Below the pieces are notes generated by a model. The model did not search any database. It saw only the letters and a program-made list of their open reading frames with translations, and was not told the origin of the DNA. A DNA stretch of 41,858 nt from Bacteroidales bacterium (GTDB lineage: Bacteria; Bacteroidota; Bacteroidia; Bacteroidales; Marinilabiliaceae), in assembly GCA_024401295.1 (NCBI GenBank), contig JAKSLG010000021.1:1-41858 (forward strand). Reading direction: 5' to 3'. This document shows, piece after piece, positions 29,561 to 38,727 of this stretch; positions within the stretch are counted from its first letter, which is position 1, and each line of letters begins with the position of its first letter. A program made the position numbers and the translations under genes.

Positions 29561-30379
29561 ATGAAACTCAACAACGGTATTGATATTCCACAAATTGGCG
29601 TGGGTACGTGGACATTGCGCGACGAGGTTGCAACAAACAATGTCCGTCAGGCACTTGAAGCAGGCTTTCGCCTCATTGACACAGCACAGGCTTATGAAAA
29701 CGAAAAGGAGGTCGGCGACGGCATCAGACAAAGCGGCATTGCCCGCAACGAAATATTCCTGACAACAAAAGTTGCGACCAGCATCATGCGCCTCTCCGAA
29801 AAGGAGATATGCCATTCAATCGATGAGAGCCTGAAAAGTCTTCAGACGCCATATATCGACCTTTTGCTCATTCATTGGCCTGTGAAAGATTGCGTCGAGA
29901 AGACCTGGAAGATAATGGAGAAATATGTCGAGGATGGAAAGGTCCGGAGCATCGGCGTCAGCAACTTCAATCGTCATCATCTTGAAGATCTTTTCCAATA
30001 TGCCAAGATACGTCCTGTGCTCAATCAGATAGAGGTTCATCCGTTGATGAGTCAGGTTGAGAATATTGCCTATAACCACTCGCTCGGCATTCAGGTGCAG
30101 GCGTGGGGCCCATTCGGTCAAGGCGATATCGACATTGTCGGTCAGCCTGTCATCGTGGATATGGCGAAGAAATATGGCAAGACACCATCGCAGATTGTCC
30201 TTCGATGGATTGTGCAGCGCGATCTCATCACGATTCCGCGTGCCAAACCGAACCATTTTGCCGAGAATCTTGAGATTATGACTTTCGCCCTTGAAGATGC
30301 CGACATGAAGGCTCTCGATGCGATGAACATCAATCTCCGTTCAAACGTCAACAACGATCCAGAGGCATTTCCATGGTAA
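29561..30379 (+). CDS. Aldo/keto reductase
   Basis: 272 aa (beta/alpha)8 NADPH-dependent oxidoreductase, cytoplasmic, usual length for the 2,5-diketo-gluconate reductase-like group. Catalytic tetrad visible as D40 and Y45 in LIDTAQAYENE, K70 in LTTKV and H105 in LLIHWP. The cofactor end reads TIPRAKPNHFAENLEI. The substrate is unknown. First gene of a plus-strand run that includes a CDF exporter 37 bases later and, beyond it, GH43 enzymes; a role in sugar metabolism is possible but not shown. Confidence 0.92.
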   Translation: MKLNNGIDIPQIGVGTWTLRDEVATNNVRQALEAGFRLIDTAQAYENEKEVGDGIRQSGIARNEIFLTTKVATSIMRLSEKEICHSIDESLKSLQTPYIDLLLIHWPVKDCVEKTWKIMEKYVEDGKVRSIGVSNFNRHHLEDLFQYAKIRPVLNQIEVHPLMSQVENIAYNHSLGIQVQAWGPFGQGDIDIVGQPVIVDMAKKYGKTPSQIVLRWIVQRDLITIPRAKPNHFAENLEIMTFALEDADMKALDAMNINLRSNVNNDPEAFPW

Positions 30380-30416
30380 ATGATGATTGAAATTACATGT
30401 AATTCAAAATCGGAAA

Positions 30417-31523
30417 ATGAGAGACAGGCAGCAGGAGATAGTACGTACGGGTTATTTGGGTATAGCCACAAATGTCGTTGTAGCAACGTTTAAAGCCATT
30501 GTTGGAGTCGTTGCCGGGTCGATGGCAATCGTTCTCGATGCCGTCAATAATCTGGCAGATGCTCTTTCGTCGGTAATAACCATCATTGGCGTGAAACTCG
30601 CAGGTCGTCCGGCAGATGACAAGCATCCGTTTGGCTATGGCCGAATAGAGTATTTTGCCGCCGTCATCATAGCTACGATTATACTGATAGCTGGTGGAAC
30701 ATCGTTGGTTGAGAGTGTCAAAGGCATATTGGAACCGACAGAGCAGGAATACACAGTTGTCGGTCTGAGTATCATTGCAGCCTCGATTGTTGTCAAGTAT
30801 GGCTTGGGCCTATACACCAAACGCAAGGGAAAGCAGCTCAGCAGCGATGCCTTGATATCTTCGGGAACCGAATCGATGTTTGACAGCGTAGTATCGTTGG
30901 CAACGATAATCTCTGCGGGCATATTGCTTGCGACAGGATATTCGATTGACTGCTGGCTTGCTGCCATCATATCGTGCATAATAATAAAGACCGGTATTGA
31001 AATGCTCATGTCGCCAATCAACGAATTGCTCGGCATGCGAACGGACCCGGAACTGACAAGCAGCATTAAATCGAAAGTGCGTGAGATAGAAGGCGTTCGT
31101 GGCGTTTACGATGTTGTTTTGCATGATTATGGTCCTGAACAGAAAGTCGGTGCTCTTCACGTTGAAGTGGACGATACGATGTCGGCCATACAGCTCCATC
31201 ATCTGACGCGCATGATACAAAAAACGATGCGCAGGGAATTTGGCATCTTCTTTACCGTCGGTTTCTATGCGCATCATCAAGAAGGCACGGAAGCATCGCT
31301 CGAAGAGGCAAAAGTGCGTCGGTATGTAACATCGCTTGACGGCGTATTGGGCATGCATGGATTCTATGTCAATCATGCAGAGAAACTGTTATCGTTTGAC
31401 ATCGTCTATTCGTTCAAGGTGAAGCAGCCGATATCGCTTCGTCAGGGCGTTGCGGAATGGCTGCAGAACGATTATGCCTCTTATGACATAACGATAGGTC
31501 TTGACAGAAATTATAGTGAATAA
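30417..31523 (+). CDS. Cation diffusion facilitator (CDF) metal exporter
   Basis: 368 aa inner-membrane antiporter. Six membrane helices in the first 200 residues and a cytoplasmic ferredoxin-like domain (about 205-290). The signature DAVNNLADALSS (41-52) and KHPFGYGRIEYFAA (69-82) identify the family. Aligned by hand to E. coli YiiP, the transport site would be N44/D48 in helix 2 and an ExxxD (GTESMFDS) in helix 5, more like manganese exporters of the MntE type than zinc HD-HD carriers; that specificity is inference. The ATG at 30417 is preferred over the TTG at 30387. Its stop is 6 bases before GH43, so they are probably co-transcribed. An extra C-terminal part (about 290-368) has no match I recognise. 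Confidence 0.9.
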   Translation: MRDRQQEIVRTGYLGIATNVVVATFKAIVGVVAGSMAIVLDAVNNLADALSSVITIIGVKLAGRPADDKHPFGYGRIEYFAAVIIATIILIAGGTSLVESVKGILEPTEQEYTVVGLSIIAASIVVKYGLGLYTKRKGKQLSSDALISSGTESMFDSVVSLATIISAGILLATGYSIDCWLAAIISCIIIKTGIEMLMSPINELLGMRTDPELTSSIKSKVREIEGVRGVYDVVLHDYGPEQKVGALHVEVDDTMSAIQLHHLTRMIQKTMRREFGIFFTVGFYAHHQEGTEASLEEAKVRRYVTSLDGVLGMHGFYVNHAEKLLSFDIVYSFKVKQPISLRQGVAEWLQNDYASYDITIGLDRNYSE

Positions 31524-31529
31524 ACATAT

Positions 31530-33134
31530 ATGAACATGAATAAGAAACTGATAGCCATTTGTTTGGGCGTGATGGGCTTTTCATCGCTCAGTTCATTTGC
31601 GCAAAATCCATTTCTCCCACTTTGGGAATTCATTCCGGACAGCGAACCTTATGTGTTTGAAGATCCTGACAAACCAGGCGAATATAGAGTCTATATCTAC
31701 GGATCGCATGATTCGGCCATCAAGGAGTATTGCGGACGAGAGCAGGTCGTATGGTCGGCACCAGTCAATGATCTTCAGAATTGGCGCTATGACGGCGTTA
31801 CGCTTAAGGTGACACACGATCCGGATGGCAAGTTGCTTCATGAAGATGGCCGAGGTGATATGCTCTATGCTCCAGACGTAGCCGAGCGCATTGAGGCCGA
31901 TGGCTCGAAGACATATTTCCTCTACCCGAACAACCAGGAGAGTGGCCGACAGGGTATGGTGGCCATGTCGAAACGTCCTGACGGTCCGTTTGAAGTCATA
32001 AATTGGAGTGAAAAGAATCCTCGTGAAACGGTAGGTGATCTCCGTTTTGACCCGGCAGTCTTTATCGACGACGATGGCAAAGTATATGCATATTGGGGTT
32101 TTGAGCATTCGTATGCTGCCGAACTCGATCCAAAGACAATGGCAACAATCAAGCCTGAAACATTGGTCGACGGCCTGATTCCAAGCTATAAGGACGATGA
32201 GCTTTATCGCTTTTTCGAAGCCTCATCAATGCGTAAGATTGAAGATAAATACGTTTTTATTTATAGCCGTTGGACACGTGAGGGTGAGTTTGACATGCCA
32301 AGCATAAACTACACATTGGCATACGCGTATGGAGACACTCCTCTCGGACCATTCACTTATGGCGGAACAATAATTGACGGCCGTGCCAGAACGACTGATC
32401 CTAAAACCGGCAAGACATTTGCCGCAGCCACTCCGTATGGCAATACACATGGCAGCATCTTTGAGGCAAATGGTCAATGGTGGGTGGTGTATCATCGCCA
32501 GACAGGACTTTCGGAGTATAATCGTCAGGCAATGGCCGCACCTGTTGACATCAGGATTGAAAAAGGCAAAGGCGGTAAAGTCACAATATCTGAGGCGGAA
32601 TATACATCAGAAGGATTTGCCAAGGATGGCCTTAATCCACTTCACCGCACGCCAGCCGGCATAGCATGCTATTATACAGGTCCAAAGCCAGCTACGCAGA
32701 GCTACCCTAAATTCTTCCATTATGGCTCGTATATGGAACCTACTCGCATTGACCAGAATTCCATGCAATGGCCATTCAGCTACAAAATGCCTGTCACGCC
32801 TGTTGTCAACAACACTTCGGGCTCAATAGTCGGCTATAAATATTTTGATTTCAGCAAGATGGGCAAGGAAGGAACCTTGTCTGTCAATCTTAAGCCAGAA
32901 GGCATTGACGGCACAATTAAGGTCCTTCTCGGCAATCCCGATGAACGTAATGGCGGTAAGGTGATTGCGATAATTGACATTAAGAAAGATATGCCTCAGG
33001 TGGCAACAGAGATTAAGGCCAAAGTTGCGGACCTCAATGCCCGCAAAGGCAAGCAGGCACTCTATTTCGTCTTCACTTCAGCAGTAGAAGGCAAATCGGT
33101 CTGTGAACTCTATGATTTCATTTTCAAAAAGTAG
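31530..33134 (+). CDS. Glycoside hydrolase family 43 enzyme (first)
   Basis: 534 aa, exported (signal to SSFAQ, 20-25). Five-bladed beta-propeller at about 30-360: opening PDSEPYVFED then YIYGSHD, RFDPAVFIDDDGKVYAYWG (pKa-tuning Asp), YRFFEASSMRKI (likely catalytic Glu) and NTHGSIFEANGQWWVVYHR. The general-base Asp of most GH43 (xDPxV) appears here as Glu (SEPYV), as I recall for a GH43 subgroup with D-x-EPHVF. Residues 410-534 form a beta-sandwich, possibly carbohydrate-binding (DFSKMGKEGTLSVNL). GH43 enzymes are arabinofuranosidases or xylosidases; the substrate is not readable. Followed after 3 bases by a second GH43. Confidence 0.88.
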   Translation: MNMNKKLIAICLGVMGFSSLSSFAQNPFLPLWEFIPDSEPYVFEDPDKPGEYRVYIYGSHDSAIKEYCGREQVVWSAPVNDLQNWRYDGVTLKVTHDPDGKLLHEDGRGDMLYAPDVAERIEADGSKTYFLYPNNQESGRQGMVAMSKRPDGPFEVINWSEKNPRETVGDLRFDPAVFIDDDGKVYAYWGFEHSYAAELDPKTMATIKPETLVDGLIPSYKDDELYRFFEASSMRKIEDKYVFIYSRWTREGEFDMPSINYTLAYAYGDTPLGPFTYGGTIIDGRARTTDPKTGKTFAAATPYGNTHGSIFEANGQWWVVYHRQTGLSEYNRQAMAAPVDIRIEKGKGGKVTISEAEYTSEGFAKDGLNPLHRTPAGIACYYTGPKPATQSYPKFFHYGSYMEPTRIDQNSMQWPFSYKMPVTPVVNNTSGSIVGYKYFDFSKMGKEGTLSVNLKPEGIDGTIKVLLGNPDERNGGKVIAIIDIKKDMPQVATEIKAKVADLNARKGKQALYFVFTSAVEGKSVCELYDFIFKK

Positions 33135-33137
33135 AAT

Positions 33138-34520
33138 ATGATTAAGAAACAACTGTTTGTAGCATCCATGATGGCCTTCGGTGTTAGCGCCATCGCTCAG
33201 AATCCGGCCATCAGTGCCATATATACGCCAGACCCTGCTCCATACGTCCATGGTGACAAAGTATATCTGTTTGTTGACCATGACGAAGACGATGCCATCT
33301 ATTTCAAGATGAAAGACTGGATTCTCTTCAGCTCCGAAGATATGGTCAATTGGACCTATCTGGGCACTCAAGTGACAACAGCCACTTTTGAATGGGCAGC
33401 TCAGGGCGATAGAGCATGGGCCGCGCAAGGCGTTGAACGTAATGGCAAATGGTACTGGTATGTCTGCTGCAATACTGCCGATGGCAAAGACGCTCTTGCT
33501 GTGGCTGTTGCAGACAAGCCGACCGGCCCATGGAAAGATGCTATCGGCAAACCGCTGGCTGTTGGATGTAGCTTCATCGACCCTACAATATTCATCGATG
33601 ACGATAACCGTCCATACCTGTTCTGGGGCAATAAAGGATTCTGGTATGGCGAACTCAACGACGATATGGTCTCGTTTAAAAACGGCTATACAGAAGTTCC
33701 AGGCTATTCCGACCCGAAGTCTTTTGGCGAATTGCAGAAAAAGATGAACTGGTGTGCCGGCAGCGAACAAATGCTCACGCAATACGAAGAGGGCCCATGG
33801 GTCAGCAAGCATAACGATCTCTATTATGTAGTCTATCCGGCAGGTGGCGTTCCCGAATATATGGCATATTCAACAGCCCCAACCATCAATGGACCATGGA
33901 CATTCCGCGGACGCATCATGGACGAAGCAGAGAACAGTTTTACAATCCATGGCGGCAACATAACATTCAAGGGCCATAACTATATGTTCTACCACAATGG
34001 CGCTTTGCCAAATGGTGGCGGTTTTCGCCGTTCGACAGCGATAGAGGAATTTGAATTCAACGCCGATGGCTCAATACCATTCATTCCGTTCACAAAAGAA
34101 GGAGTGAAACCTGTTGGCGTCTTGAATCCGCATAATCGTGTTGAGGCAGAAACGATGTCAGCGTCGTGGGGAGTGAAGCTTGACCACATGGCAGGGACTG
34201 ACCATTATGTCACCTCAATACACAATGGCGATTGGGTAAAAGTTCGCAATGTAGATTTCGGAGATGCGACAGGATCTGATAGATTCATGAACGTTTCTGT
34301 GACTAATGTCAAGAATGAAGGAACCGTAGAGTTCTATCTTGATAGACTGGATGGGCGTCCATTTGCCAAGGTTCCGGTAGACAAGGGTCAGCCAGACAAA
34401 GTGTTGACAATAGAGCGCAAACTCATGAGTGAGCCAACAGGTGTTCATGACGTATATGTTCTTTTCCGTGGAGGCTATGAAGAGATGTTTGACTTCGACT
34501 GGTGGCAATTGAAACATTGA
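33138..34520 (+). CDS. Glycoside hydrolase family 43 enzyme with CBM6 (second)
   Basis: 460 aa, signal peptide to SAIAQ. Propeller at about 25-320: YTPDPAPYVHGDKVYLFVDH (general-base Asp), DPTIFIDDDNRPYLFWG (Asp), YEEGPWVSKHNDLYYVVY (catalytic acid Glu), and HGGNITFKGHNYMFYHNGAL. Residues 330-460 are a CBM6-type module (NRVEAETMSASWGVK ... DFDWWQLK), which binds xylan or beta-glucan chains. The layout GH43 plus CBM6 is common in xylanolytic arabinofuranosidases and xylosidases. Coupled to the preceding GH43 by a 3-base gap. Confidence 0.92.
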   Translation: MIKKQLFVASMMAFGVSAIAQNPAISAIYTPDPAPYVHGDKVYLFVDHDEDDAIYFKMKDWILFSSEDMVNWTYLGTQVTTATFEWAAQGDRAWAAQGVERNGKWYWYVCCNTADGKDALAVAVADKPTGPWKDAIGKPLAVGCSFIDPTIFIDDDNRPYLFWGNKGFWYGELNDDMVSFKNGYTEVPGYSDPKSFGELQKKMNWCAGSEQMLTQYEEGPWVSKHNDLYYVVYPAGGVPEYMAYSTAPTINGPWTFRGRIMDEAENSFTIHGGNITFKGHNYMFYHNGALPNGGGFRRSTAIEEFEFNADGSIPFIPFTKEGVKPVGVLNPHNRVEAETMSASWGVKLDHMAGTDHYVTSIHNGDWVKVRNVDFGDATGSDRFMNVSVTNVKNEGTVEFYLDRLDGRPFAKVPVDKGQPDKVLTIERKLMSEPTGVHDVYVLFRGGYEEMFDFDWWQLKH

Positions 34521-34583
34521 TGCATTTAAGGCCTCAGATAGAAATGACGATAAAAAATATAAACATGTTTTTACATTTTTTAT

Positions 34584-34591
34584 TACTTTTG
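34584..34591 (+). promoter_or_regulatory. -7 promoter element for the CE6-like gene
   Basis: TACTTTTG, 31 bases before the ATG at 34623, in the 102-base gap after the second GH43. Confidence 0.65.
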
Positions 34592-34616
34592 CGGTTATAA
34601 AAGACATAAACAATAA

Positions 34617-35552
<936 letters not shown>

Positions 35553-35574
35553 TCTTTGAAATCATCGGAATACA

Positions 35575-36072
35575 ATGAAGAAGATTCTCGTAATATTAGC
35601 CGTTGTGGTCCTTGCGATTTTTGGCGTAAACGCTCAGGAACCAGCAGTTCCGCAACTTGAGTTTGTCATGCAGCTTCAAGTAAAAATTGATGGTGCATTC
35701 AATGTTGGCAAGACACATCATGGAAATCGCTTCGTGATTCCAATCACGGGAGGAACTTTTCAGGGTCCGAACATAAAAGGTGAAGTTCTTAGCGGCGGAG
35801 CTGACTACCAGCTTCAGAATCATGAGCTTGGACGAACGGAACTTGAAGCCATTTACTGCATCAGAACAGATGATGGTGTGAGCATTCATGTCAGAAACTG
35901 GGGCATCATAACAGGTGAAGGCCCTCAGACATATTTCTTCACATCGCCAAAATTCGAGGCTCCTGCCGATGGCAAATATGGTTGGCTCAACAACGGTATT
36001 TATGTTTGCCGTCCGGATTTCTCAAAAAACATTCCTGGCGTAATCTGTCTGAATGTCTGGAAGGTGAAATGA
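35575..36072 (+). CDS. Exported DUF3237 (UPF0311) protein
   Basis: 165 aa with a signal peptide (ILVILAVVVLAIFGVNAQE). Mature domain fits DUF3237: PQLEFVMQLQVKID at the start, GNRFVIPITGGTFQGPNIKGEVL, GADYQL, and the ending GVICLNVWKVK where the family usually has a FxTxPxFE region (here FFTSPKFEAP). Function unknown, beta-barrel fold. It is last in the carbohydrate run and ends at a strong terminator. Confidence 0.85.
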   Translation: MKKILVILAVVVLAIFGVNAQEPAVPQLEFVMQLQVKIDGAFNVGKTHHGNRFVIPITGGTFQGPNIKGEVLSGGADYQLQNHELGRTELEAIYCIRTDDGVSIHVRNWGIITGEGPQTYFFTSPKFEAPADGKYGWLNNGIYVCRPDFSKNIPGVICLNVWKVK

Positions 36073-36099
36073 TCTGAATTATAGATTATTATCAATATT

Positions 36100-36138
36100 G
36101 AGAGGTAGACTTTAAAAGAGCTCTGCCTCTCTTTTTTT
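36100..36138 (+). terminator. Terminator of the GH43/CE6/DUF3237 run
   Basis: GAGAGGTAGA (36100-36109) pairs with TCTGCCTCTC (36122-36131), one G-U pair, followed by T7. Confidence 0.92.
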
Positions 36139-36242
36139 ATTCTCACAACACGATCCTTTTCTTTTTTTGTCTGCAAATCTTTCTTTTTTTCGTTAAAATT
36201 CGTTTTCTTTGAAGAAAAATTAAGTAAAAACATTTCAGTAAT

Positions 36243-37988
36243 ATGGATAACGAACTTTTAGCCCAGTGTGAGGCTACTGCAAAGTCTTGGCTCAACGGCA
36301 ATTTCGACGCCGAGACTAAGGCCGAGGTTAAGGCTCTTCTCGACAAGGCCGACAAGACTGATCTTATTGACGCATTCTATCGCACTCTCGAATTCGGTAC
36401 AGGCGGTCTCCGCGGCATCATGGGTGCCGGCACCAACCGCATGAACAAGTATGTAGTTGGTATGGCTACTCAAGGTTTTGCCAATTATATCAACAAGGCT
36501 TGCGGTAACAAGAAGGTGCAGAGCGTTGTTGTTGGACACGACTGCCGCAACAATAGCCGTCTCTTCGCCGAGACTGTCGCTAACATCTTCTCTGCCAACG
36601 GTATCAAGGTTTTCCTCTTCGAAAGCCTTCGCCCAACTCCTGAAATCTCTTTCGCTATTCGTCAGCTCGGTGCTATAGCCGGCGTCAATATTACTGCTTC
36701 CCACAACCCTAAGGAGTACAACGGCTACAAGGCTTACTGGGAAGATGGCGCTCAGGTGCTCGCTCCTCACGATACAGGCATCATCGAAGAGGTTAATAAG
36801 GTACAGATCGACGATGTTAAGTGGGAAGCCAACAAGGAGCTCATCAGCATCATCGGTGGCGAAATGGACTACGACTACCTCATGGCTGTTAAGTCTGCTA
36901 TGGTCGACCAGGATGTCATCCTCCGTCAGAAGGATCTCAACATTGTCTACTCTCCACTCCATGGTACAGGTCGCGTAATCATTCCTCTCTGCCTCCGCAG
37001 CTGGGGATTCCAGAATATCAATGTCGTACCAGAACAGATGGTAATCGACGGCAATTTCCCTACAGTCAAGTCGCCTAATCCAGAAAACTCTGAGGCAATG
37101 ACTATGGGTATGAACCTCGGCACTCGTCTCGGAGCCGACCTTGTTATCGCTTCCGACCCTGACGCCGACCGTCTCGCTATCGTATGCCGCGACGACAAGG
37201 GCGAGTGGATCATCATCAATGGTAACCAGACTTGCATGATGTTCTGCTACTACATCATCACTAATATGAAGAAGCTCGGCAAGCTCAAGGGCAATGAGTT
37301 CCTCGTGAAGACTATCGTTACTTCCGAACTCATCCGCGAAATCGCCGACAAGAATAACGTGAAACTCTATGATGAGTTCACAGGCTTCAAGTGGATCGCT
37401 TATCGTATCCGCGAACTCGAAGGCAAGGAGAAGTACATCGGCGGTGGCGAAGAGTCTTTCGGATTCCTCCCATACGACGCTGTGCGTGATAAGGATAGCC
37501 CTGCATCTATCTGCCTCATCTGCGAAATCGCTGCTTGGGCTAAGGACAACGGCATGACTCTCTACGAACTCCTCATGAAGATCTACCAGGATTATGGCTT
37601 CCAGAAGGAAAAGGCTGTCAGCGTTGTTAAGCCAGGTAAGAGCGGTGCCGACGAGATTAAGGCTATGATGGAGAATTTCCGTCAGAATCCTCCTAAGTCT
37701 CTCGCTGGATCTCCTGTCAAGGTAATCAAGGACTTCAAGACTCTCAAGCAGACTTGCTGCAAGTGTGGCGAGGTTTCCGATATCCAGATGCCTGCTACTT
37801 CTAACGTTCTCCAGTACTTCACAGAGGATGGCACTAAGGTCAGCGTCCGTCCTTCTGGTACCGAACCTAAGATCAAGTTCTACATCGAGGTCAAGGGTGA
37901 GATGAAGTCTGCTGCCGACTATGCTTCTGCTAGCGCTAAGGCCGACGAAAAGGCTGCTAAGGCTCTCAAGGACATGGGTGTTGAATAA
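36243..37988 (+). CDS. Phospho-sugar mutase (phosphoglucomutase/phosphomannomutase)
   Basis: 581 aa alpha-D-phosphohexomutase, cytoplasmic. Phosphoserine loop TASHNPKEYNGYK (151-163, S153), metal loop DPDADR (305-310), sugar loop GGGEESFGFL, and phosphate loop RPSGTEPKIKF near the C-terminus. Length and the FGTGGLRGIMGAG start (51-63) fit the PgcA-like phosphoglucomutase type. Interconverts glucose-1-P and glucose-6-P for glycogen and sugar-nucleotide supply. Codon use differs from its neighbours: Lys is nearly always AAG, with many C-ending codons, as expected for a highly expressed gene. A T-rich leader precedes it; no exact TAnnTTTG was seen. Confidence 0.95.
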   Translation: MDNELLAQCEATAKSWLNGNFDAETKAEVKALLDKADKTDLIDAFYRTLEFGTGGLRGIMGAGTNRMNKYVVGMATQGFANYINKACGNKKVQSVVVGHDCRNNSRLFAETVANIFSANGIKVFLFESLRPTPEISFAIRQLGAIAGVNITASHNPKEYNGYKAYWEDGAQVLAPHDTGIIEEVNKVQIDDVKWEANKELISIIGGEMDYDYLMAVKSAMVDQDVILRQKDLNIVYSPLHGTGRVIIPLCLRSWGFQNINVVPEQMVIDGNFPTVKSPNPENSEAMTMGMNLGTRLGADLVIASDPDADRLAIVCRDDKGEWIIINGNQTCMMFCYYIITNMKKLGKLKGNEFLVKTIVTSELIREIADKNNVKLYDEFTGFKWIAYRIRELEGKEKYIGGGEESFGFLPYDAVRDKDSPASICLICEIAAWAKDNGMTLYELLMKIYQDYGFQKEKAVSVVKPGKSGADEIKAMMENFRQNPPKSLAGSPVKVIKDFKTLKQTCCKCGEVSDIQMPATSNVLQYFTEDGTKVSVRPSGTEPKIKFYIEVKGEMKSAADYASASAKADEKAAKALKDMGVE

Positions 37989-38009
37989 AAATAAACGACA
38001 AAAAAGACG

Positions 38010-38043
38010 AAGCCTCTCAGAGATAATCTGGGAGGCTTTTTTT
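38010..38043 (+). terminator. Terminator between convergent mutase and exonuclease genes
   Basis: AAGCCTCTCAGA (38010-38021) pairs with TCTGGGAGGCTT (38027-38038), one G-U, followed by T's. An A-rich stretch on the left lets it serve the minus strand as well. Confidence 0.9.
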
Positions 38044-38058
38044 ATGCTAGATGCAAGA

Positions 38059-38547
38059 CTAAAGAATCTCTCTGGCAATCCATGCACAGGCTTCGGCATC
38101 GGCGAGCGCATGGTGGTGATTCGTAAGGTTGTAGCCACATCGCGCTGCAATGACGTCGAGATTGTGTCGTCCGGAAGGCCACACCTTGCGCGAGGCGATG
38201 CAGGTGCAGTGGAATTCATAGTCGGGATAGTCCATCTGATATAGGCGGAAAACTGCTTTGAGACAACTCTCGTCGAAGGCTTTGTTGTGTGCTACGAGTG
38301 GCAGGCCTTCAATCAGAGGCTCTATTTTTGACCAGACTTTTGGGAATATCTCGGCATTGTCCGTGTCGGCGTTGGTTAGGCCATGCACTTGCGTGCACAT
38401 ATAATTGTAATAATTTGGCTCGGGCTTGATTAGCGAGTAGAATTGGTCGACGATTTCTCCGTTTCTGACAATTACGATGCCCACAGAACATACGCTACTG
38501 CGCTGATTATTTGCTGTTTCAAAGTCGATTGCTGCAAAATCTTTCAT
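38059..38547 (-). CDS. DnaQ-like 3'-5' exonuclease (DEDDh)
   Basis: 162 aa, single exonuclease domain. ExoI motif AIDFETAN (D8, E10), ExoII in LVAHNKAFDESCL (Asp), ExoIII HHHALADAEACAW (His and Asp). The length equals a bare proofreading-type domain, as in DNA polymerase III epsilon relatives or RNase-T-like enzymes; whether it works with a polymerase is unknown. Cytoplasmic and monocistronic. The start is the ATG at 38547. Confidence 0.93.
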   Translation of the reverse strand: MKDFAAIDFETANNQRSSVCSVGIVIVRNGEIVDQFYSLIKPEPNYYNYMCTQVHGLTNADTDNAEIFPKVWSKIEPLIEGLPLVAHNKAFDESCLKAVFRLYQMDYPDYEFHCTCIASRKVWPSGRHNLDVIAARCGYNLTNHHHALADAEACAWIAREIL

Positions 38548-38694
38548 TTCTTAATATCGGAATTCGATGCAATTTTAAGGAAAAAACGCTTTTGTTGTTC
38601 TTTTATGCGCGAAACTGCATCAGAACCATATAGATTTATATCGCTTCAACTTGTTAAATGTATCGGCAGAATAGTTTTTGCAGGCTGTTTTTTA

Positions 38695-38702
38695 TACTTT
38701 TG
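38695..38702 (+). promoter_or_regulatory. -7 promoter element for the BspA-like gene
   Basis: TACTTTTG, 25 bases before the ATG at 38728; a TTTTTG lies at 38675-38680. Confidence 0.65.
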
Positions 38703-38727
38703 CATGATAACTCAAAAAAACTTACCA

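Noticed and set aside
36258-38219. 653-codon open frame on the minus strand
   Set aside because: It lies fully antisense to the phosphohexomutase, whose motifs are clear; the open frame results from that gene's codon bias. The translation has no recognisable domain.
38443-38727. 95-codon extension of the BspA-like protein
   Set aside because: Overlaps the exonuclease on the other strand and crosses the TACTTTTG promoter; the signal peptide begins at 38728.
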